Shown here piece after piece: positions 57,901-60,359 of a DNA stretch of 64,000 bases. The DNA comes from Nautilus pompilius (Eukaryota > Mollusca > Cephalopoda > Nautilida > Nautilidae). Below the pieces are notes generated by a model that was not told the origin of the DNA, did not search any database, and saw nothing but the letters and a program-made list of their open reading frames with translations. The DNA lies in the NCBI GenBank assembly GCA_018389105.1, contig JACATO010000923.1, positions 620,001 to 684,000 of the forward strand, in the 5' to 3' direction. Position 1 is the stretch's first letter; each line of letters begins with the position of its first letter. Both the position numbers and the translations under genes were made by a program.

Positions 57901-59245
57901 CACTAGGGAAGAGAGATGCCAGAGGGTTTGAGTATATTGTAGAAAAGTCCCCCAAAATCTCACAGGCGTAGTTGAAAGAGGGTATCTTTGTCGGACCCCA
58001 AATTAGCGGAATACTCAAAGATGTCAACTTCAAGACAGCACTGGATGAACTGGAACTGCCTGCCTGGAATGCTTTCAAATGGATCTGTGAGAATTTCTTG
58101 GGCAACAACAAGGCAATGGACTACAAGGATGGCATCAAGAATCTTCTGAAATGTTACTCAGCAATGGGTTGTCACATGTCACTGAAAGTTCACTTCTTGG
58201 ACTCCCATCTGGATTTCTTCGCAGATAACCTTGGAGCAGTGTCTGATGAACATGGTGAAAGATTTCACCAGGACATTAGTGCTGGAGAAACGGTACCAAG
58301 GCTTCTGGAATGACAGTATGCTGGCTGACTACTGCTGGACACTTTACCATGATCAACCAGATCAGGAACACCGCAGGAAATCCAAATCACAATGTTTCTA
58401 ACTCTGTTGTTCTAACTTTGTCTGTTTTGTCTGACCCATTTTTTGTGTATTCACTCTTTGTAGAATGATAGTGATGATTTTTAACTCAATAAAAATTACT
58501 TTCTAAAAATAATATGTCCTTAATTATTACGTTAATGATTTCATATATACAAATATGTAAATATTTGCATGTATCTACTGAAAAACTGATACGTGCTGCA
58601 TACAAATGGAGTGAAATTTTGAAATCAGCATGAAAAATTAGTCTAAAAAAGTTGATTTGCATTCATAATGAGTATTATACATTTAATTTTGTTGACCAGT
58701 GTAGTTAAGCTGTTGCTTAAAAAAAATTAAGTTAACTAATCTGACAACTAATAAAGAAATGCTGCATCCAATATCTAATCAAATTAGCCCTTCATTTACT
58801 TAAGACAAAGGTCATGGATAGTGAAAAAAGACTTAAGATAATTATTCTCTTAGTTTGTAAAAGGAAAGAAACATTTTTTAAATGGCATTTCATTAAAACT
58901 ATTCATTTTTAAAATAAATTTTATACAATGCAGCTACTCAGATATATAAATAGGATGATCACTGGCAATGTTTGTGTGAATGTTTTTTGTTTTCAATTTC
59001 TAAACCACTTTTTATTTAGTTTTTATGTTTAAGTGATTTCTTGTCTGTATGTGATTCTTTCCTTAAGGCATTAAAATATGGCAGTAATTGGGCATGTTTA
59101 CAGGTGAAGCGATCAAGAAGCAAAGGTGGTCTGGCAGGACCAGATGGAGTTAAATCAGTATTTGGACAAATGGCAAGCAAGATGGGAGTATTTGGACCAG
59201 ACAGCCTCATGCTTCAACACAGGATCTGGAAAGTAAAGTTTGTTG
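3640..59245 (+). CDS. HERC2: HERC2 E3 ubiquitin-protein ligase, internal part of gene (37 exons, both ends outside window)
   Basis: HERC2 is a very large (about 4,800 residues in vertebrates) HECT-type E3 ubiquitin ligase and scaffold. It is known for roles in DNA-damage signalling, centrosome function and NCOA4/iron handling. The exons listed separately below join with matching phases from start to end and total 6,534 nt. Recognisable domains in order are UBA-like, CPH, ZZ finger, DOC/APC10, RCC1 propeller RLD2, linker, RCC1 propeller RLD3 and the pre-HECT segment. This order is specific to HERC2: no other family combines CPH, ZZ and DOC with several RCC1 propellers. The first propeller, cyt-b5-like and MIB domains are expected upstream of base 1. 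The HECT catalytic cysteine is expected beyond base 64,000. No in-frame stop or frameshift occurs in the joined exons, so the gene looks functional. Exon ends were chosen from splice consensus plus phase and family alignment. Confidence 0.97.
3915..4582 (+). other. HERC2 intron 1 of window
   Basis: AT-rich intron without a recognised element. It holds a splice-bounded 14-codon open segment (3,976-4,017) treated under findings as a possible microexon, and an open frame at 4,407-4,580 with no family match. Confidence 0.6.
4583..4838 (+). CDS. HERC2: HERC2 exon 2: acidic/Ser-rich stretch and start of UBA-like domain
   Basis: Starts [10 protein letters not shown] after a TTTATAG acceptor and passes through an acidic serine-rich low-complexity stretch. 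It ends in [20 protein letters not shown], with the MGF loop typical of UBA domains, which bind ubiquitin. Phase 0 in, phase 1 out (CTAG|GTAAAA). Confidence 0.95.
4917..5985 (-). mobile_element. mariner-type element, copy 1 (with terminal inverted repeats)
   Basis: The left end TTAGGTTGTTACAAAAGTTT and right end, read inverted as TTAGGTATTTACAAAAGTTT, form terminal inverted repeats flanked by TA. The minus strand encodes mariner transposase pieces. The N-terminal region around 5,600-5,800 includes [13 protein letters not shown] sequence. [20 protein letters not shown] and [16 protein letters not shown] (5,150-5,290) contain the second and third aspartates of the DD34D triad. Compared with copy 2 it lacks roughly 105 bp covering the first-aspartate region near 5,380. 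Frameshifts and stops make it inactive. Confidence 0.88.
5988..7865 (+). other. HERC2 intron 2, remainder
   Basis: About 1.9 kb of AT-rich intron. I see no gene, transposase similarity or terminal repeat pair. Confidence 0.6.
7866..8047 (+). CDS. HERC2: HERC2 exon 3: end of UBA-like domain and acidic linker
   Basis: The exon completes the UBA with [10 protein letters not shown], then runs into an acidic, serine-rich linker ([10 protein letters not shown] and onward) typical of this part of HERC2. Acceptor ACCAG, donor GAT|GTGAGT. Phase 1 in, phase 0 out. Confidence 0.94.
8048..8895 (+). other. HERC2 intron 3
   Basis: AT-rich intron; no gene or element recognised. Confidence 0.6.
8896..9075 (+). 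CDS. HERC2: HERC2 exon 4: first half of CPH domain
   Basis: Encodes [19 protein letters not shown] and [14 protein letters not shown], the start of the CPH domain (named for Cul7, PARC and HERC2), which in the family contacts p53 tetramers. Acceptor TTTCAG, donor AAA|GTGAGT. Phase 0 at both ends. Confidence 0.96.
9180..9880. repeat. Long imperfect inverted repeat (foldback/MITE-like) in HERC2 intron 4
   Basis: Sequence at about 9,240-9,333 (AAAGTTCATTG, then AATTCAAACTAAAAGAACTG and ending TATAAAGTCTG) recurs inverted at about 9,718-9,825. Weaker pairing continues outward for roughly 60 more bases on each side. The arms are separated by about 380 bp. No transposase remnant is seen inside. 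It may be a non-autonomous foldback element, and its transcript would form a long hairpin. Confidence 0.7.
10456..10573 (+). CDS. HERC2: HERC2 exon 5: second half of CPH domain
   Basis: Encodes [20 protein letters not shown] and [11 protein letters not shown], completing the SH3-like CPH barrel begun in the previous exon. Acceptor CAACAG, donor GCAG|GTTTGT. Phase 0 in, phase 1 out. Confidence 0.96.
10574..11227 (+). other. HERC2 intron 5
   Basis: AT-rich intron; nothing recognised. Confidence 0.6.
11228..11335 (+). CDS. HERC2: HERC2 exon 6: post-CPH SH3-like segment
   Basis: Encodes [20 protein letters not shown] followed by [12 protein letters not shown], a conserved beta-rich segment between CPH and ZZ resembling a MIB/HERC2-type fold. 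Acceptor AATCAG, donor ACAG|GTAAGT. Phase 1 at both ends. Confidence 0.96.
12240..13060 (+). mobile_element. Tc1-like transposase relic in HERC2 intron 6
   Basis: The plus strand shows the Tc1 order in broken frames: a linker ([11 protein letters not shown], about 12,352), the region [20 protein letters not shown] (12,480-12,540), and a glycine-rich [23 protein letters not shown] segment with a frameshift near 12,690. Many stops are present. The rest of the intron (11,336-12,240 and 13,060-13,484) shows nothing recognisable. Confidence 0.6.
13485..13593 (+). CDS. HERC2: HERC2 exon 7: end of post-CPH SH3-like segment
   Basis: Encodes [14 protein letters not shown], then a W-T-G turn and [10 protein letters not shown], closing the beta-rich module before the ZZ finger. 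Acceptor TTGCAG, donor AAT|GTAAGT. Phase 1 in, phase 2 out. The next intron (7.1 kb) is the longest in the window and is packed with transposon relics. Confidence 0.95.
14550..14979 (+). mobile_element. Internally deleted mariner-type element with perfect 31-bp inverted repeats
   Basis: Bases 14,550-14,580 and 14,949-14,979 are exact reverse complements (arm starts AATTTATTTAGAGTTAACCA), and imperfect pairing continues about 25 bp outward on both sides. The plus strand between them still encodes the C-terminal mariner motif [20 protein letters not shown] (about 14,807-14,866) with its catalytic aspartate position. The N-terminal two thirds of the transposase are missing, so this is a non-autonomous deletion derivative. 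Confidence 0.82.
15110..16540 (+). mobile_element. Tc1-like transposase relic, interrupted by a nested insertion
   Basis: N-terminal helix-turn-helix [20 protein letters not shown] and [19 protein letters not shown] lies at 15,150-15,267. Tc1 similarity resumes after an insertion with RLQFF- and [21 protein letters not shown] sequence around 15,970-16,098. It ends with the catalytic region [18 protein letters not shown] and a TWAVMGQY segment (16,300-16,445). Stops and frameshifts are present throughout. Confidence 0.72.
15430..15890. mobile_element. Probable Tigger-type MITE nested in the Tc1 relic
   Basis: This segment splits the Tc1 relic. Its right end, read inverted, is CACTCCCTTGTCATCCATGA followed by TTTGCATTTCGCAAATCCGC, which resembles Tigger termini. 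A related direct copy of the TTGCGAA...GCAAATT...ATGGAT motif is near the left end (about 15,434). No coding capacity is seen. Boundaries are approximate and no target duplication was resolved. Confidence 0.45.
16780..17700 (+). mobile_element. piggyBac-type transposase relic
   Basis: The plus strand contains piggyBac-like segments: [14 protein letters not shown] then [11 protein letters not shown] (about 17,083-17,165), and [40 protein letters not shown] and [12 protein letters not shown] (17,312-17,480), matching the region around the last catalytic aspartate and the W-W-x-R-x-x-W helix. Multiple stops are present, and neither termini nor TTAA duplications were identified. Confidence 0.65.
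18330..19310 (-). mobile_element. pogo/CENP-B-type transposase relic
   Basis: The minus-strand ORF at 18,998-19,300 encodes [20 protein letters not shown] and [15 protein letters not shown], matching the DNA-binding helix-turn-helix region of pogo-like transposases. Weak similarity continues toward 18,400. The left end, ATTATAAGTTGATTTGGAGT (18,344 onward), looks like the repeated ATTATAAG termini of this group. The catalytic part is badly decayed. Confidence 0.55.
19840..20470 (+). mobile_element. Reverse transcriptase fragment (Penelope-like or related retroelement)
   Basis: An open frame (19,953-20,219) contains [17 protein letters not shown] and [20 protein letters not shown]. The YADD box and the preceding NPLSP motif are reverse transcriptase core motifs 4 and 5, in the style of Penelope-like elements. 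A following frame has [18 protein letters not shown]. Upstream fingers and downstream endonuclease are missing or unrecognisable, so this is a fragment. Confidence 0.65.
20689..20825 (+). CDS. HERC2: HERC2 exon 8: ZZ-type zinc finger
   Basis: The whole ZZ finger sits on one exon: CSGC, then CKVC, DLCENC and HKHPF supply the cysteine and histidine ligands for two zinc ions. In HERC2 the ZZ domain binds SUMO and N-terminal histone/SUMO1 tails. Acceptor TTTCAG, donor CCAG|GTGGGT. Phase 2 in, phase 1 out. Confidence 0.97.
20826..21620 (+). other. HERC2 intron 8
   Basis: AT-rich intron; nothing recognised. Confidence 0.6.
21621..21808 (+). CDS. HERC2: HERC2 exon 9: start of DOC/APC10 domain
   Basis: Encodes the first strands of the DOC (APC10-like) jelly roll: [20 protein letters not shown] followed by GSQGK. 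The W-Q-S-x-G-S-Q-G-K motif is characteristic. Acceptor TCACAG, donor AAG|GTAGCT. Phase 1 in, phase 0 out. Confidence 0.96.
22087..22284 (+). CDS. HERC2: HERC2 exon 10: DOC/APC10 domain core
   Basis: Encodes [13 protein letters not shown], then [11 protein letters not shown], the DOC-domain core. Acceptor TATTAG, donor GAG|GTAACA. Phase 0 at both ends, so an exact multiple of three (198 nt). Confidence 0.96.
22865..24110 (+). mobile_element. Tigger/pogo transposase relic in HERC2 intron 10
   Basis: Plus-strand pieces follow the Tigger order. NKMFD and [20 protein letters not shown] (about 23,045-23,115) and [20 protein letters not shown] (23,135-23,193) form the CENP-B-type DNA-binding part. 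EEVVVDSNV (23,230) and [20 protein letters not shown] (23,288-23,347) start the DDE domain. [20 protein letters not shown] (23,421-23,480) is the conserved CxNxDGSEK...VIGK motif. Stops and frameshifts are common. The remaining intron (22,285-22,865; 24,110-24,540) shows nothing. Confidence 0.75.
24541..24822 (+). CDS. HERC2: HERC2 exon 11: end of DOC domain, acidic linker, first RLD2 blade strand
   Basis: Starts [20 protein letters not shown], the end of the DOC domain, then an acidic linker ([11 protein letters not shown]). It enters the second RCC1 propeller with [13 protein letters not shown]. Acceptor TTTCAG, donor AAG|GTGGGA. Phase 0 at both ends. Confidence 0.97.
24823..25220 (+). other. 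HERC2 intron 11
   Basis: AT-rich intron; nothing recognised. Confidence 0.6.
25221..25302 (+). CDS. HERC2: HERC2 exon 12: RLD2 blade
   Basis: Short exon encoding [13 protein letters not shown] and [11 protein letters not shown], the end of one RCC1 repeat. Acceptor TTACAG, donor TGTG|GTAAGT. Phase 0 in, phase 1 out. Confidence 0.94.
25303..27142 (+). other. HERC2 intron 12
   Basis: 1.8 kb of AT-rich intron; no gene, transposase or terminal repeat pair recognised. Confidence 0.55.
27143..27286 (+). CDS. HERC2: HERC2 exon 13: RLD2 blade
   Basis: Encodes [20 protein letters not shown] and [10 protein letters not shown], an RCC1 repeat nearly identical to the vertebrate HERC2 one. Acceptor TTTTAG, donor TCAG|GTAAGC. 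Phase 1 at both ends. Confidence 0.97.
27287..27795 (+). other. HERC2 intron 13
   Basis: AT-rich intron; nothing recognised. Confidence 0.6.
27796..27886 (+). CDS. HERC2: HERC2 exon 14: RLD2 blade
   Basis: Encodes [20 protein letters not shown] and [10 protein letters not shown]. Acceptor TATTAG, donor GGAC|GTAAGT. Phase 1 in, phase 2 out. The following intron is only 124 bp. Confidence 0.96.
28011..28188 (+). CDS. HERC2: HERC2 exon 15: RLD2 blade
   Basis: Encodes [20 protein letters not shown] and [20 protein letters not shown], a full RCC1 repeat. Acceptor TTACAG, donor CAG|GTAAGA. Phase 2 in, phase 0 out. Bounded by the two shortest introns of the gene (124 and 123 bp). Confidence 0.97.
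28312..28565 (+). CDS. HERC2: HERC2 exon 16: RLD2, more than one blade
   Basis: Encodes [38 protein letters not shown] and [13 protein letters not shown]. It ends inside the tryptophan codon TG|G of the WTW-GKGDY motif. Acceptor ATATCAG, donor ATG|GTAATT. Phase 0 in, phase 2 out. The equivalent RLD3 region is split into two exons. Confidence 0.97.
28566..29259 (+). other. HERC2 intron 16
   Basis: AT-rich intron; nothing recognised. Confidence 0.6.
29260..29404 (+). CDS. HERC2: HERC2 exon 17: RLD2 blade
   Basis: Begins in the shared Trp codon with [20 protein letters not shown] and ends [10 protein letters not shown]. Acceptor CTACAG, donor CAG|GTAATT. Phase 2 in, phase 0 out. Confidence 0.97.
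29405..30343 (+). other. HERC2 intron 17
   Basis: AT-rich intron; nothing recognised. Confidence 0.6.
30344..30569 (+). CDS. HERC2: HERC2 exon 18: final RLD2 blade and start of linker
   Basis: Encodes [20 protein letters not shown] and [14 protein letters not shown], closing the second propeller, then the linker start ([14 protein letters not shown]). Acceptor TTTAAG, donor TTAG|GTAATC. Phase 0 in, phase 1 out. Confidence 0.97.
30570..32409 (+). other. HERC2 intron 18
   Basis: The segment around 30,960-31,420 is less AT-rich than its surroundings and may be an old repeat, but I could not assign it. A perfect 20-bp palindrome sits at 32,248-32,267. Otherwise nothing. Confidence 0.5.
32410..32578 (+). 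CDS. HERC2: HERC2 exon 19: linker after RLD2
   Basis: A divergent serine-rich start is followed by the conserved helix [17 protein letters not shown]. Acceptor TCCTAG, donor CCAG|GTAATA. Phase 1 in, phase 2 out. Confidence 0.94.
32579..33635 (+). other. HERC2 intron 19
   Basis: Very AT-rich intron; nothing recognised. Confidence 0.6.
33636..33840 (+). CDS. HERC2: HERC2 exon 20: variable linker
   Basis: Starts RDAIVGSLM, continuing the conserved helix, then a low-complexity Ser/Pro/Gly stretch ([16 protein letters not shown]). Acceptor TTTCAG, donor GAA|GTAAGG. Phase 2 in, phase 0 out. Sequence after the first ten residues is fast-evolving in the family, so recognition rests on position and phase. 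Confidence 0.88.
33841..34680 (+). other. HERC2 intron 20
   Basis: AT-rich intron. A good acceptor at 34,508 precedes a 17-codon open segment ([16 protein letters not shown]), but no donor follows before the stop, so it is not annotated as an exon. Confidence 0.55.
34681..35001 (+). CDS. HERC2: HERC2 exon 21: variable linker and conserved helical segment
   Basis: A divergent start leads to [12 protein letters not shown], then [20 protein letters not shown] and [12 protein letters not shown], conserved in HERC2. Acceptor ATGCAG, donor CAG|GTGTGT. Phase 0 at both ends. A small extra exon between this and the previous one cannot be excluded in such a variable region. Confidence 0.94.
35002..36640 (+). 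other. HERC2 intron 21, left part
   Basis: No gene or transposase similarity recognised in this 1.6-kb part of the intron. Confidence 0.5.
36640..37430 (+). mobile_element. Tc1-like transposase relic
   Basis: Tc1 transposase in broken frames: helix-turn-helix with [15 protein letters not shown] (36,789-36,833), [17 protein letters not shown] (36,956-37,006), a LLTDESN catalytic-aspartate region (37,125 area) and [18 protein letters not shown] (37,343-37,396) holding the second aspartate. The C-terminal third is missing, and the relic stops near the Tigger relic that follows. It contains a short CAA microsatellite (36,683 area). Confidence 0.75.
37640..39200 (-). mobile_element. Tigger-type (pogo) transposase relic
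   Basis: The minus strand carries [10 protein letters not shown] (about 38,386-38,415), the second-aspartate motif of Tigger DDE transposases. It is followed by [20 protein letters not shown] (38,300 area), [20 protein letters not shown] (38,135-38,195), and the C-terminal [20 protein letters not shown] (37,805-37,865). N-terminal pieces continue to about 39,150. Frames shift repeatedly and stops are present, so the gene is dead. Clear termini were not identified. Confidence 0.8.
39450..40067 (+). other. HERC2 intron 21, right part
   Basis: AT-rich; nothing recognised apart from a short TA-rich tract near 39,973. Confidence 0.55.
40068..40221 (+). CDS. HERC2: HERC2 exon 22: conserved linker
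   Basis: Encodes [17 protein letters not shown] and [17 protein letters not shown], very close to vertebrate HERC2. Acceptor TGCCAG, donor TTAG|GTAATG. Phase 0 in, phase 1 out. It follows a 5.1-kb intron holding Tc1 and Tigger relics. Confidence 0.96.
40281..40853. mobile_element. Tigger-type MITE, copy A
   Basis: A non-coding element in intron 22 flanked by TA on both sides. The right end read inverted is CAGTTGTCCCCTGGTATTCG and the left end begins CAGTTCGCGGCCCCAGTTAT. It closely matches copy B at 54,189 along its length; the main difference is loss of about 28 bp of the left terminal repeat here. CpG-containing termini with CAGTTG-CCCC resemble Tigger/pogo ends. Confidence 0.88.
41418..41525 (+). 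CDS. HERC2: HERC2 exon 23: start of beta-sandwich region
   Basis: Encodes [20 protein letters not shown], followed by an S-G-R-T turn. The conserved module between the propellers resembles a beta-sandwich. Acceptor TATTAG, donor TCAG|GTAACC. Phase 1 at both ends. Confidence 0.96.
41526..42067 (+). other. HERC2 intron 23
   Basis: AT-rich intron; nothing recognised. Confidence 0.6.
42068..42358 (+). CDS. HERC2: HERC2 exon 24: end of beta-sandwich region and helices
   Basis: Encodes [20 protein letters not shown] and [16 protein letters not shown], then the helical [13 protein letters not shown] and [20 protein letters not shown]. Highly conserved in HERC2. Acceptor TACCAG, donor TTAG|GTAAGA. 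Phase 1 at both ends. Confidence 0.97.
42359..43355 (+). other. HERC2 intron 24
   Basis: AT-rich intron; nothing recognised. Confidence 0.6.
43356..43498 (+). CDS. HERC2: HERC2 exon 25: helical repeat region
   Basis: Encodes [20 protein letters not shown], then a variable Ser-rich end. The donor ATA|GTAAAT was chosen because the next exon is phase 0 and the reading frame otherwise meets a stop after about 17 more codons. Acceptor TTACAG. Phase 1 in, phase 0 out. Confidence 0.9.
43499..44500 (+). other. HERC2 intron 25
   Basis: AT-rich intron; nothing recognised. Confidence 0.6.
44501..44626 (+). CDS. HERC2: HERC2 exon 26: conserved helical segment
   Basis: Encodes [20 protein letters not shown] and [19 protein letters not shown], near identical to the vertebrate segment. 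Acceptor TTTCAG, donor AAG|GTGAAT. Phase 0 at both ends. Confidence 0.96.
44627..45070 (+). other. HERC2 intron 26
   Basis: AT-rich intron; nothing recognised. Confidence 0.6.
45071..45342 (+). CDS. HERC2: HERC2 exon 27: conserved helical segment before RLD3
   Basis: Encodes [20 protein letters not shown] and [19 protein letters not shown], then an acidic stretch and [10 protein letters not shown]. Acceptor TTGCAG, donor ACAG|GTAGGT. Phase 0 in, phase 2 out. Confidence 0.97.
45531..45729 (+). CDS. HERC2: HERC2 exon 28: start of RLD3, GC splice donor
   Basis: Encodes [20 protein letters not shown] and NHRGQLGG, the first blade of the third RCC1 propeller, ending FAVTADGK. The 3' boundary AAG|GCAAGT is a non-canonical GC donor. 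It is the only site that continues into the next exon in frame ([10 protein letters not shown]) as in the family. Acceptor TTACAG. Phase 2 in, phase 0 out. Confidence 0.95.
46339..47490 (-). mobile_element. mariner-type element, copy 2 (with terminal inverted repeats)
   Basis: Same family as the element at 4,917. The ends TTAGGTTGTTACAAATGTTT and, inverted, TTAGGTCGTTACAAAGGTTT are flanked by TA. The minus strand encodes mariner pieces from N-terminus to C-terminus: [20 protein letters not shown] (near 47,266), the middle [20 protein letters not shown] region (46,850-46,925) and [19 protein letters not shown] (46,570-46,630). It keeps the middle part deleted in copy 1 but has lost about 40 bp encoding the HTVQQWF region. 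It occupies HERC2 intron 28, whose donor is GC. Confidence 0.88.
47614..47828 (+). CDS. HERC2: HERC2 exon 29: RLD3 blades
   Basis: Encodes [37 protein letters not shown] and [16 protein letters not shown]. Acceptor CCACAG, donor GAAG|GTATGT. Phase 0 in, phase 2 out. It covers what is two exons in RLD2. Confidence 0.97.
47829..48859 (+). other. HERC2 intron 29
   Basis: AT-rich with a less AT-rich stretch near 48,060-48,480; no element assigned. Confidence 0.5.
48860..49037 (+). CDS. HERC2: HERC2 exon 30: RLD3 blade
   Basis: Encodes [20 protein letters not shown], then [19 protein letters not shown] and [13 protein letters not shown]. Acceptor ATCTAG, donor ATG|GTAAGT. Phase 2 in, phase 0 out; same length (178 nt) and phases as RLD2 exon 15. 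Confidence 0.97.
49038..49510 (+). other. HERC2 intron 30
   Basis: AT-rich intron; nothing recognised. Confidence 0.6.
49511..49634 (+). CDS. HERC2: HERC2 exon 31: RLD3 blade
   Basis: Encodes [20 protein letters not shown] and [14 protein letters not shown]. Acceptor CCTCAG, donor TTAG|GTAAAC. Phase 0 in, phase 1 out. Confidence 0.97.
49635..50636 (+). other. HERC2 intron 31
   Basis: AT-rich intron; nothing recognised. Confidence 0.6.
50637..50766 (+). CDS. HERC2: HERC2 exon 32: RLD3 blade
   Basis: Encodes [20 protein letters not shown] and [20 protein letters not shown], ending inside the Trp codon. Acceptor TAACAG, donor ATG|GTAGGC. Phase 1 in, phase 2 out. Confidence 0.97.
50767..51081 (+). 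other. HERC2 intron 32
   Basis: Short AT-rich intron; nothing recognised. Confidence 0.6.
51082..51221 (+). CDS. HERC2: HERC2 exon 33: RLD3 blade
   Basis: Encodes [20 protein letters not shown] and [17 protein letters not shown]. Acceptor TTCCAG, donor AACG|GTGAGA. Phase 2 in, phase 1 out. Confidence 0.97.
51830..53586 (-). mobile_element. hAT-type (ZBED5-like) transposase relic, 3' part missing
   Basis: Read on the minus strand, the element begins at 53,586 with CAGCGGTTCTCAGACTGTGG, a typical hAT terminus of the Charlie/ZBED5 type. An ORF at 52,229-52,531 encodes a BED-finger region ([20 protein letters not shown], then [16 protein letters not shown]). Further pieces ([20 protein letters not shown] and IPLSNDS) run to about 52,020, and weaker similarity runs to about 51,830. 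The C-terminal dimerisation region and the other terminus are absent. The remaining intron (51,222-51,830) shows nothing. Confidence 0.78.
53856..53951 (+). CDS. HERC2: HERC2 exon 34: RLD3 blade
   Basis: Encodes [20 protein letters not shown] and [12 protein letters not shown]. Acceptor TCACAG, donor CAAG|GTAGAT. Phase 1 at both ends. Confidence 0.97.
54189..54794. mobile_element. Tigger-type MITE, copy B (both termini complete)
   Basis: A 606-bp non-coding element in intron 34, flanked by TA. The left end is CAGTTGACCCCCATGTAATT and the right end, inverted, is CAGTTGTCCCCCAGTATTCG. It matches copy A at 40,281 closely over its whole length, indicating fairly recent or well-conserved amplification. 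No ORF relates to a transposase, so mobilisation would be in trans by a Tigger/pogo enzyme. Confidence 0.9.
55160..55443 (+). CDS. HERC2: HERC2 exon 35: end of RLD3 and start of pre-HECT segment
   Basis: Encodes [20 protein letters not shown], closing the propeller, then [20 protein letters not shown] and [11 protein letters not shown] of the pre-HECT helical region. Acceptor TTCCAG, donor AAAG|GTACAG. Phase 1 in, phase 0 out. Confidence 0.97.
55444..56136 (+). other. HERC2 intron 35
   Basis: AT-rich intron; nothing recognised. Confidence 0.6.
56137..56220 (+). CDS. HERC2: HERC2 exon 36: pre-HECT segment
   Basis: Encodes [20 protein letters not shown] followed by VELNRIQ, essentially invariant in HERC2. 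Acceptor TTTCAG, donor CAG|GTAAAG. Phase 0 at both ends. The following intron hosts the CACTG-ended element. Confidence 0.97.
56611..56725 (+). repeat. Subterminal tandem repeat inside the CACTG element
   Basis: A unit of about 48 bp starting TATTTCATCATCTTAAATTA and ending TCTGATGAAATA is repeated about 2.4 times (56,611; 56,660; partial from 56,706). The TGATGAAATA and TATTTCATCATC parts are also mutually inverted, so each junction is palindromic. It lies just upstream of the gene's start codon. Subterminal repeats are transposase-binding sites in CACTA elements; that role here is a guess. Confidence 0.65.
56777..58399 (+). pseudogene. Decayed transposase-like gene of unnamed multicopy arthropod family
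   Basis: The start ATG is taken at 56,777. The N-terminus holds cysteine pairs (CYVCG after a frameshift near 56,796; CSAC; CYFC at about 57,053), suggesting zinc binding, then an acidic stretch (57,180-57,270). The core shows FIDSS (D at 57,498), GDLK (D at 57,660), [10 protein letters not shown] (57,714 onward), [16 protein letters not shown] (H at 57,864) and HGERFHQDI (E at 58,257), a D-D-CxxC-H-E pattern like RNase H-fold transposases. Breaks: frameshifts near 56,796, 57,410 and 58,275, and a stop at 57,969. I know similar predicted proteins only as uncharacterised arthropod genes; function as the transposase of the surrounding element is inferred. Confidence 0.72.
59104..59245 (+). CDS. 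HERC2: HERC2 exon 37: last coding exon in window, pre-HECT
   Basis: Encodes [20 protein letters not shown] and [18 protein letters not shown]. Acceptor TTACAG, donor TTG|GTAAGT. Phase 0 in, phase 1 out. No further HERC2 exon is visible up to 64,000, so the HECT catalytic domain must start after an intron of at least 4.75 kb. Confidence 0.96.
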
Positions 59246-59614
59246 GTAAGTTTCTGCTGTGCCTCAATTTCATTTTGAATTTTTTTTTCATTTATTATAA
59301 TATTTTTAAATCACATCTACTGATGCAAACCACCTCTCTCTTTATGTATTTAAACTTTGCATCATTGGCTGTCTTATCCCATGTTTATTTTCAGTAGTTT
59401 CTATCACTCTCTGTTTCTCTAATTCAGTGTGATAGTCTACATTTATAGCTATCTACCTATCACCACCCAAATCTGTGAAATAAAAATATGCTGATGAAGA
59501 AATGCAAGAGGTTTTTTAAGTAAATTTAATTACAAGAGATTCTTTTTAAAAAAAAGCCATTTGTGGTGAGAATACTCATTGGCCACATTTCTTGTTCTTT
59601 TTGATTGACATATA

Positions 59615-60315
59615 CAGTATTGGAAATAATAATGGAAACAGGAGAAGCTGGGTATAAAATCCAAATAATGTGATAGAATCACATCTCATGTAAAAATAAA
59701 ATGCTCCGTAGTAAAATTGTGTCTTGATAACAATATACACTGTGATTGGTTGTCATACAGGCAATCAAAAAGTACCACACCTGCAGAAGGACTATAAAAG
59801 TATATGCAGTGATATCATTGTAGTGTGGTGAATGCTATGGCTCCTTGGAAGGAAATATAAGTGTATAGAAATCAAAGTTTTAGCTAGTGAAGGCTACTCC
59901 ATGCTGTAGATTTCAGCCCAGCTTCATTTTTTGAAGGAACTGTATATTGCACAAAACTCTGATGATGATATTCAAAAATGGTACTGTTGACAGTAGATGC
60001 AGTTGAGGAAGAAAGATGAAACTCTCCAAAAGCGATGTTATATTTCAGGTGTCAATGGGTAAAGGAAGGTTTTCATCCATCCTGCCATTTTCTCAGGAAG
60101 ACATCTCATTGATAGCCTGAATGGAGAAAAGTTGTCATACTCTATATAAAGCAGAGGACTTGCATAATAAATACTAATGCACTGTACAATGTATTAATTT
60201 GGTTTTGTATATTTTCTGTAACAATGCATTGTGTACGTATTATATATTTCTCTCAGTTACATTTACTCATTATTTGTACATATTTTGTGGGTTTCCATAA
60301 TTATTTCTAATACTG
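59615..60315. mobile_element. Tc1-type non-autonomous element
   Basis: The left end CAGTATTGGAAATAATAATG and inverted right end CAGTATTAGAAATAATTATG form terminal repeats of about 25 bp with flanking TA. The interior retains a faint Tc1 helix-turn-helix signal (KVLA-SEGYSM-like sequence near 59,875, then SAQLHF around 59,915) but no catalytic region. It is therefore a 701-bp deletion derivative. Confidence 0.8.
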
Positions 60316-60359
60316 TATATTAACATGATTTGGAGTAAATATTTTGCATAAACTCACTT

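Larger units (their letters stand above)
56358..58701 (+). mobile_element. CACTG-ended DNA transposon (CACTA/CMC-like) with decayed transposase-like gene
   Basis: Both ends read inward as CACTGGTCAACAA and are flanked by TAG (56,355-56,357 and 58,702-58,704), giving a 3-bp target duplication. Inverted similarity resumes about 60-70 bp inside: ATGCTGATTTCAAA at 56,418-56,431 and its exact complement at 58,618-58,631. Between them, on the plus strand, lies a gene of roughly 540 codons with an AATAAA signal shortly after its stop. CACTA-type elements have CACT(A/G) ends and 3-bp duplications; assignment to that group is inference. The element lies in HERC2 intron 36. Confidence 0.8.

Noticed and set aside
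59041..59397. 118-codon frame as a standalone gene
   Set aside because: Only its middle (59,104-59,245) is conserved HERC2 exon; the rest is intron read in frame.
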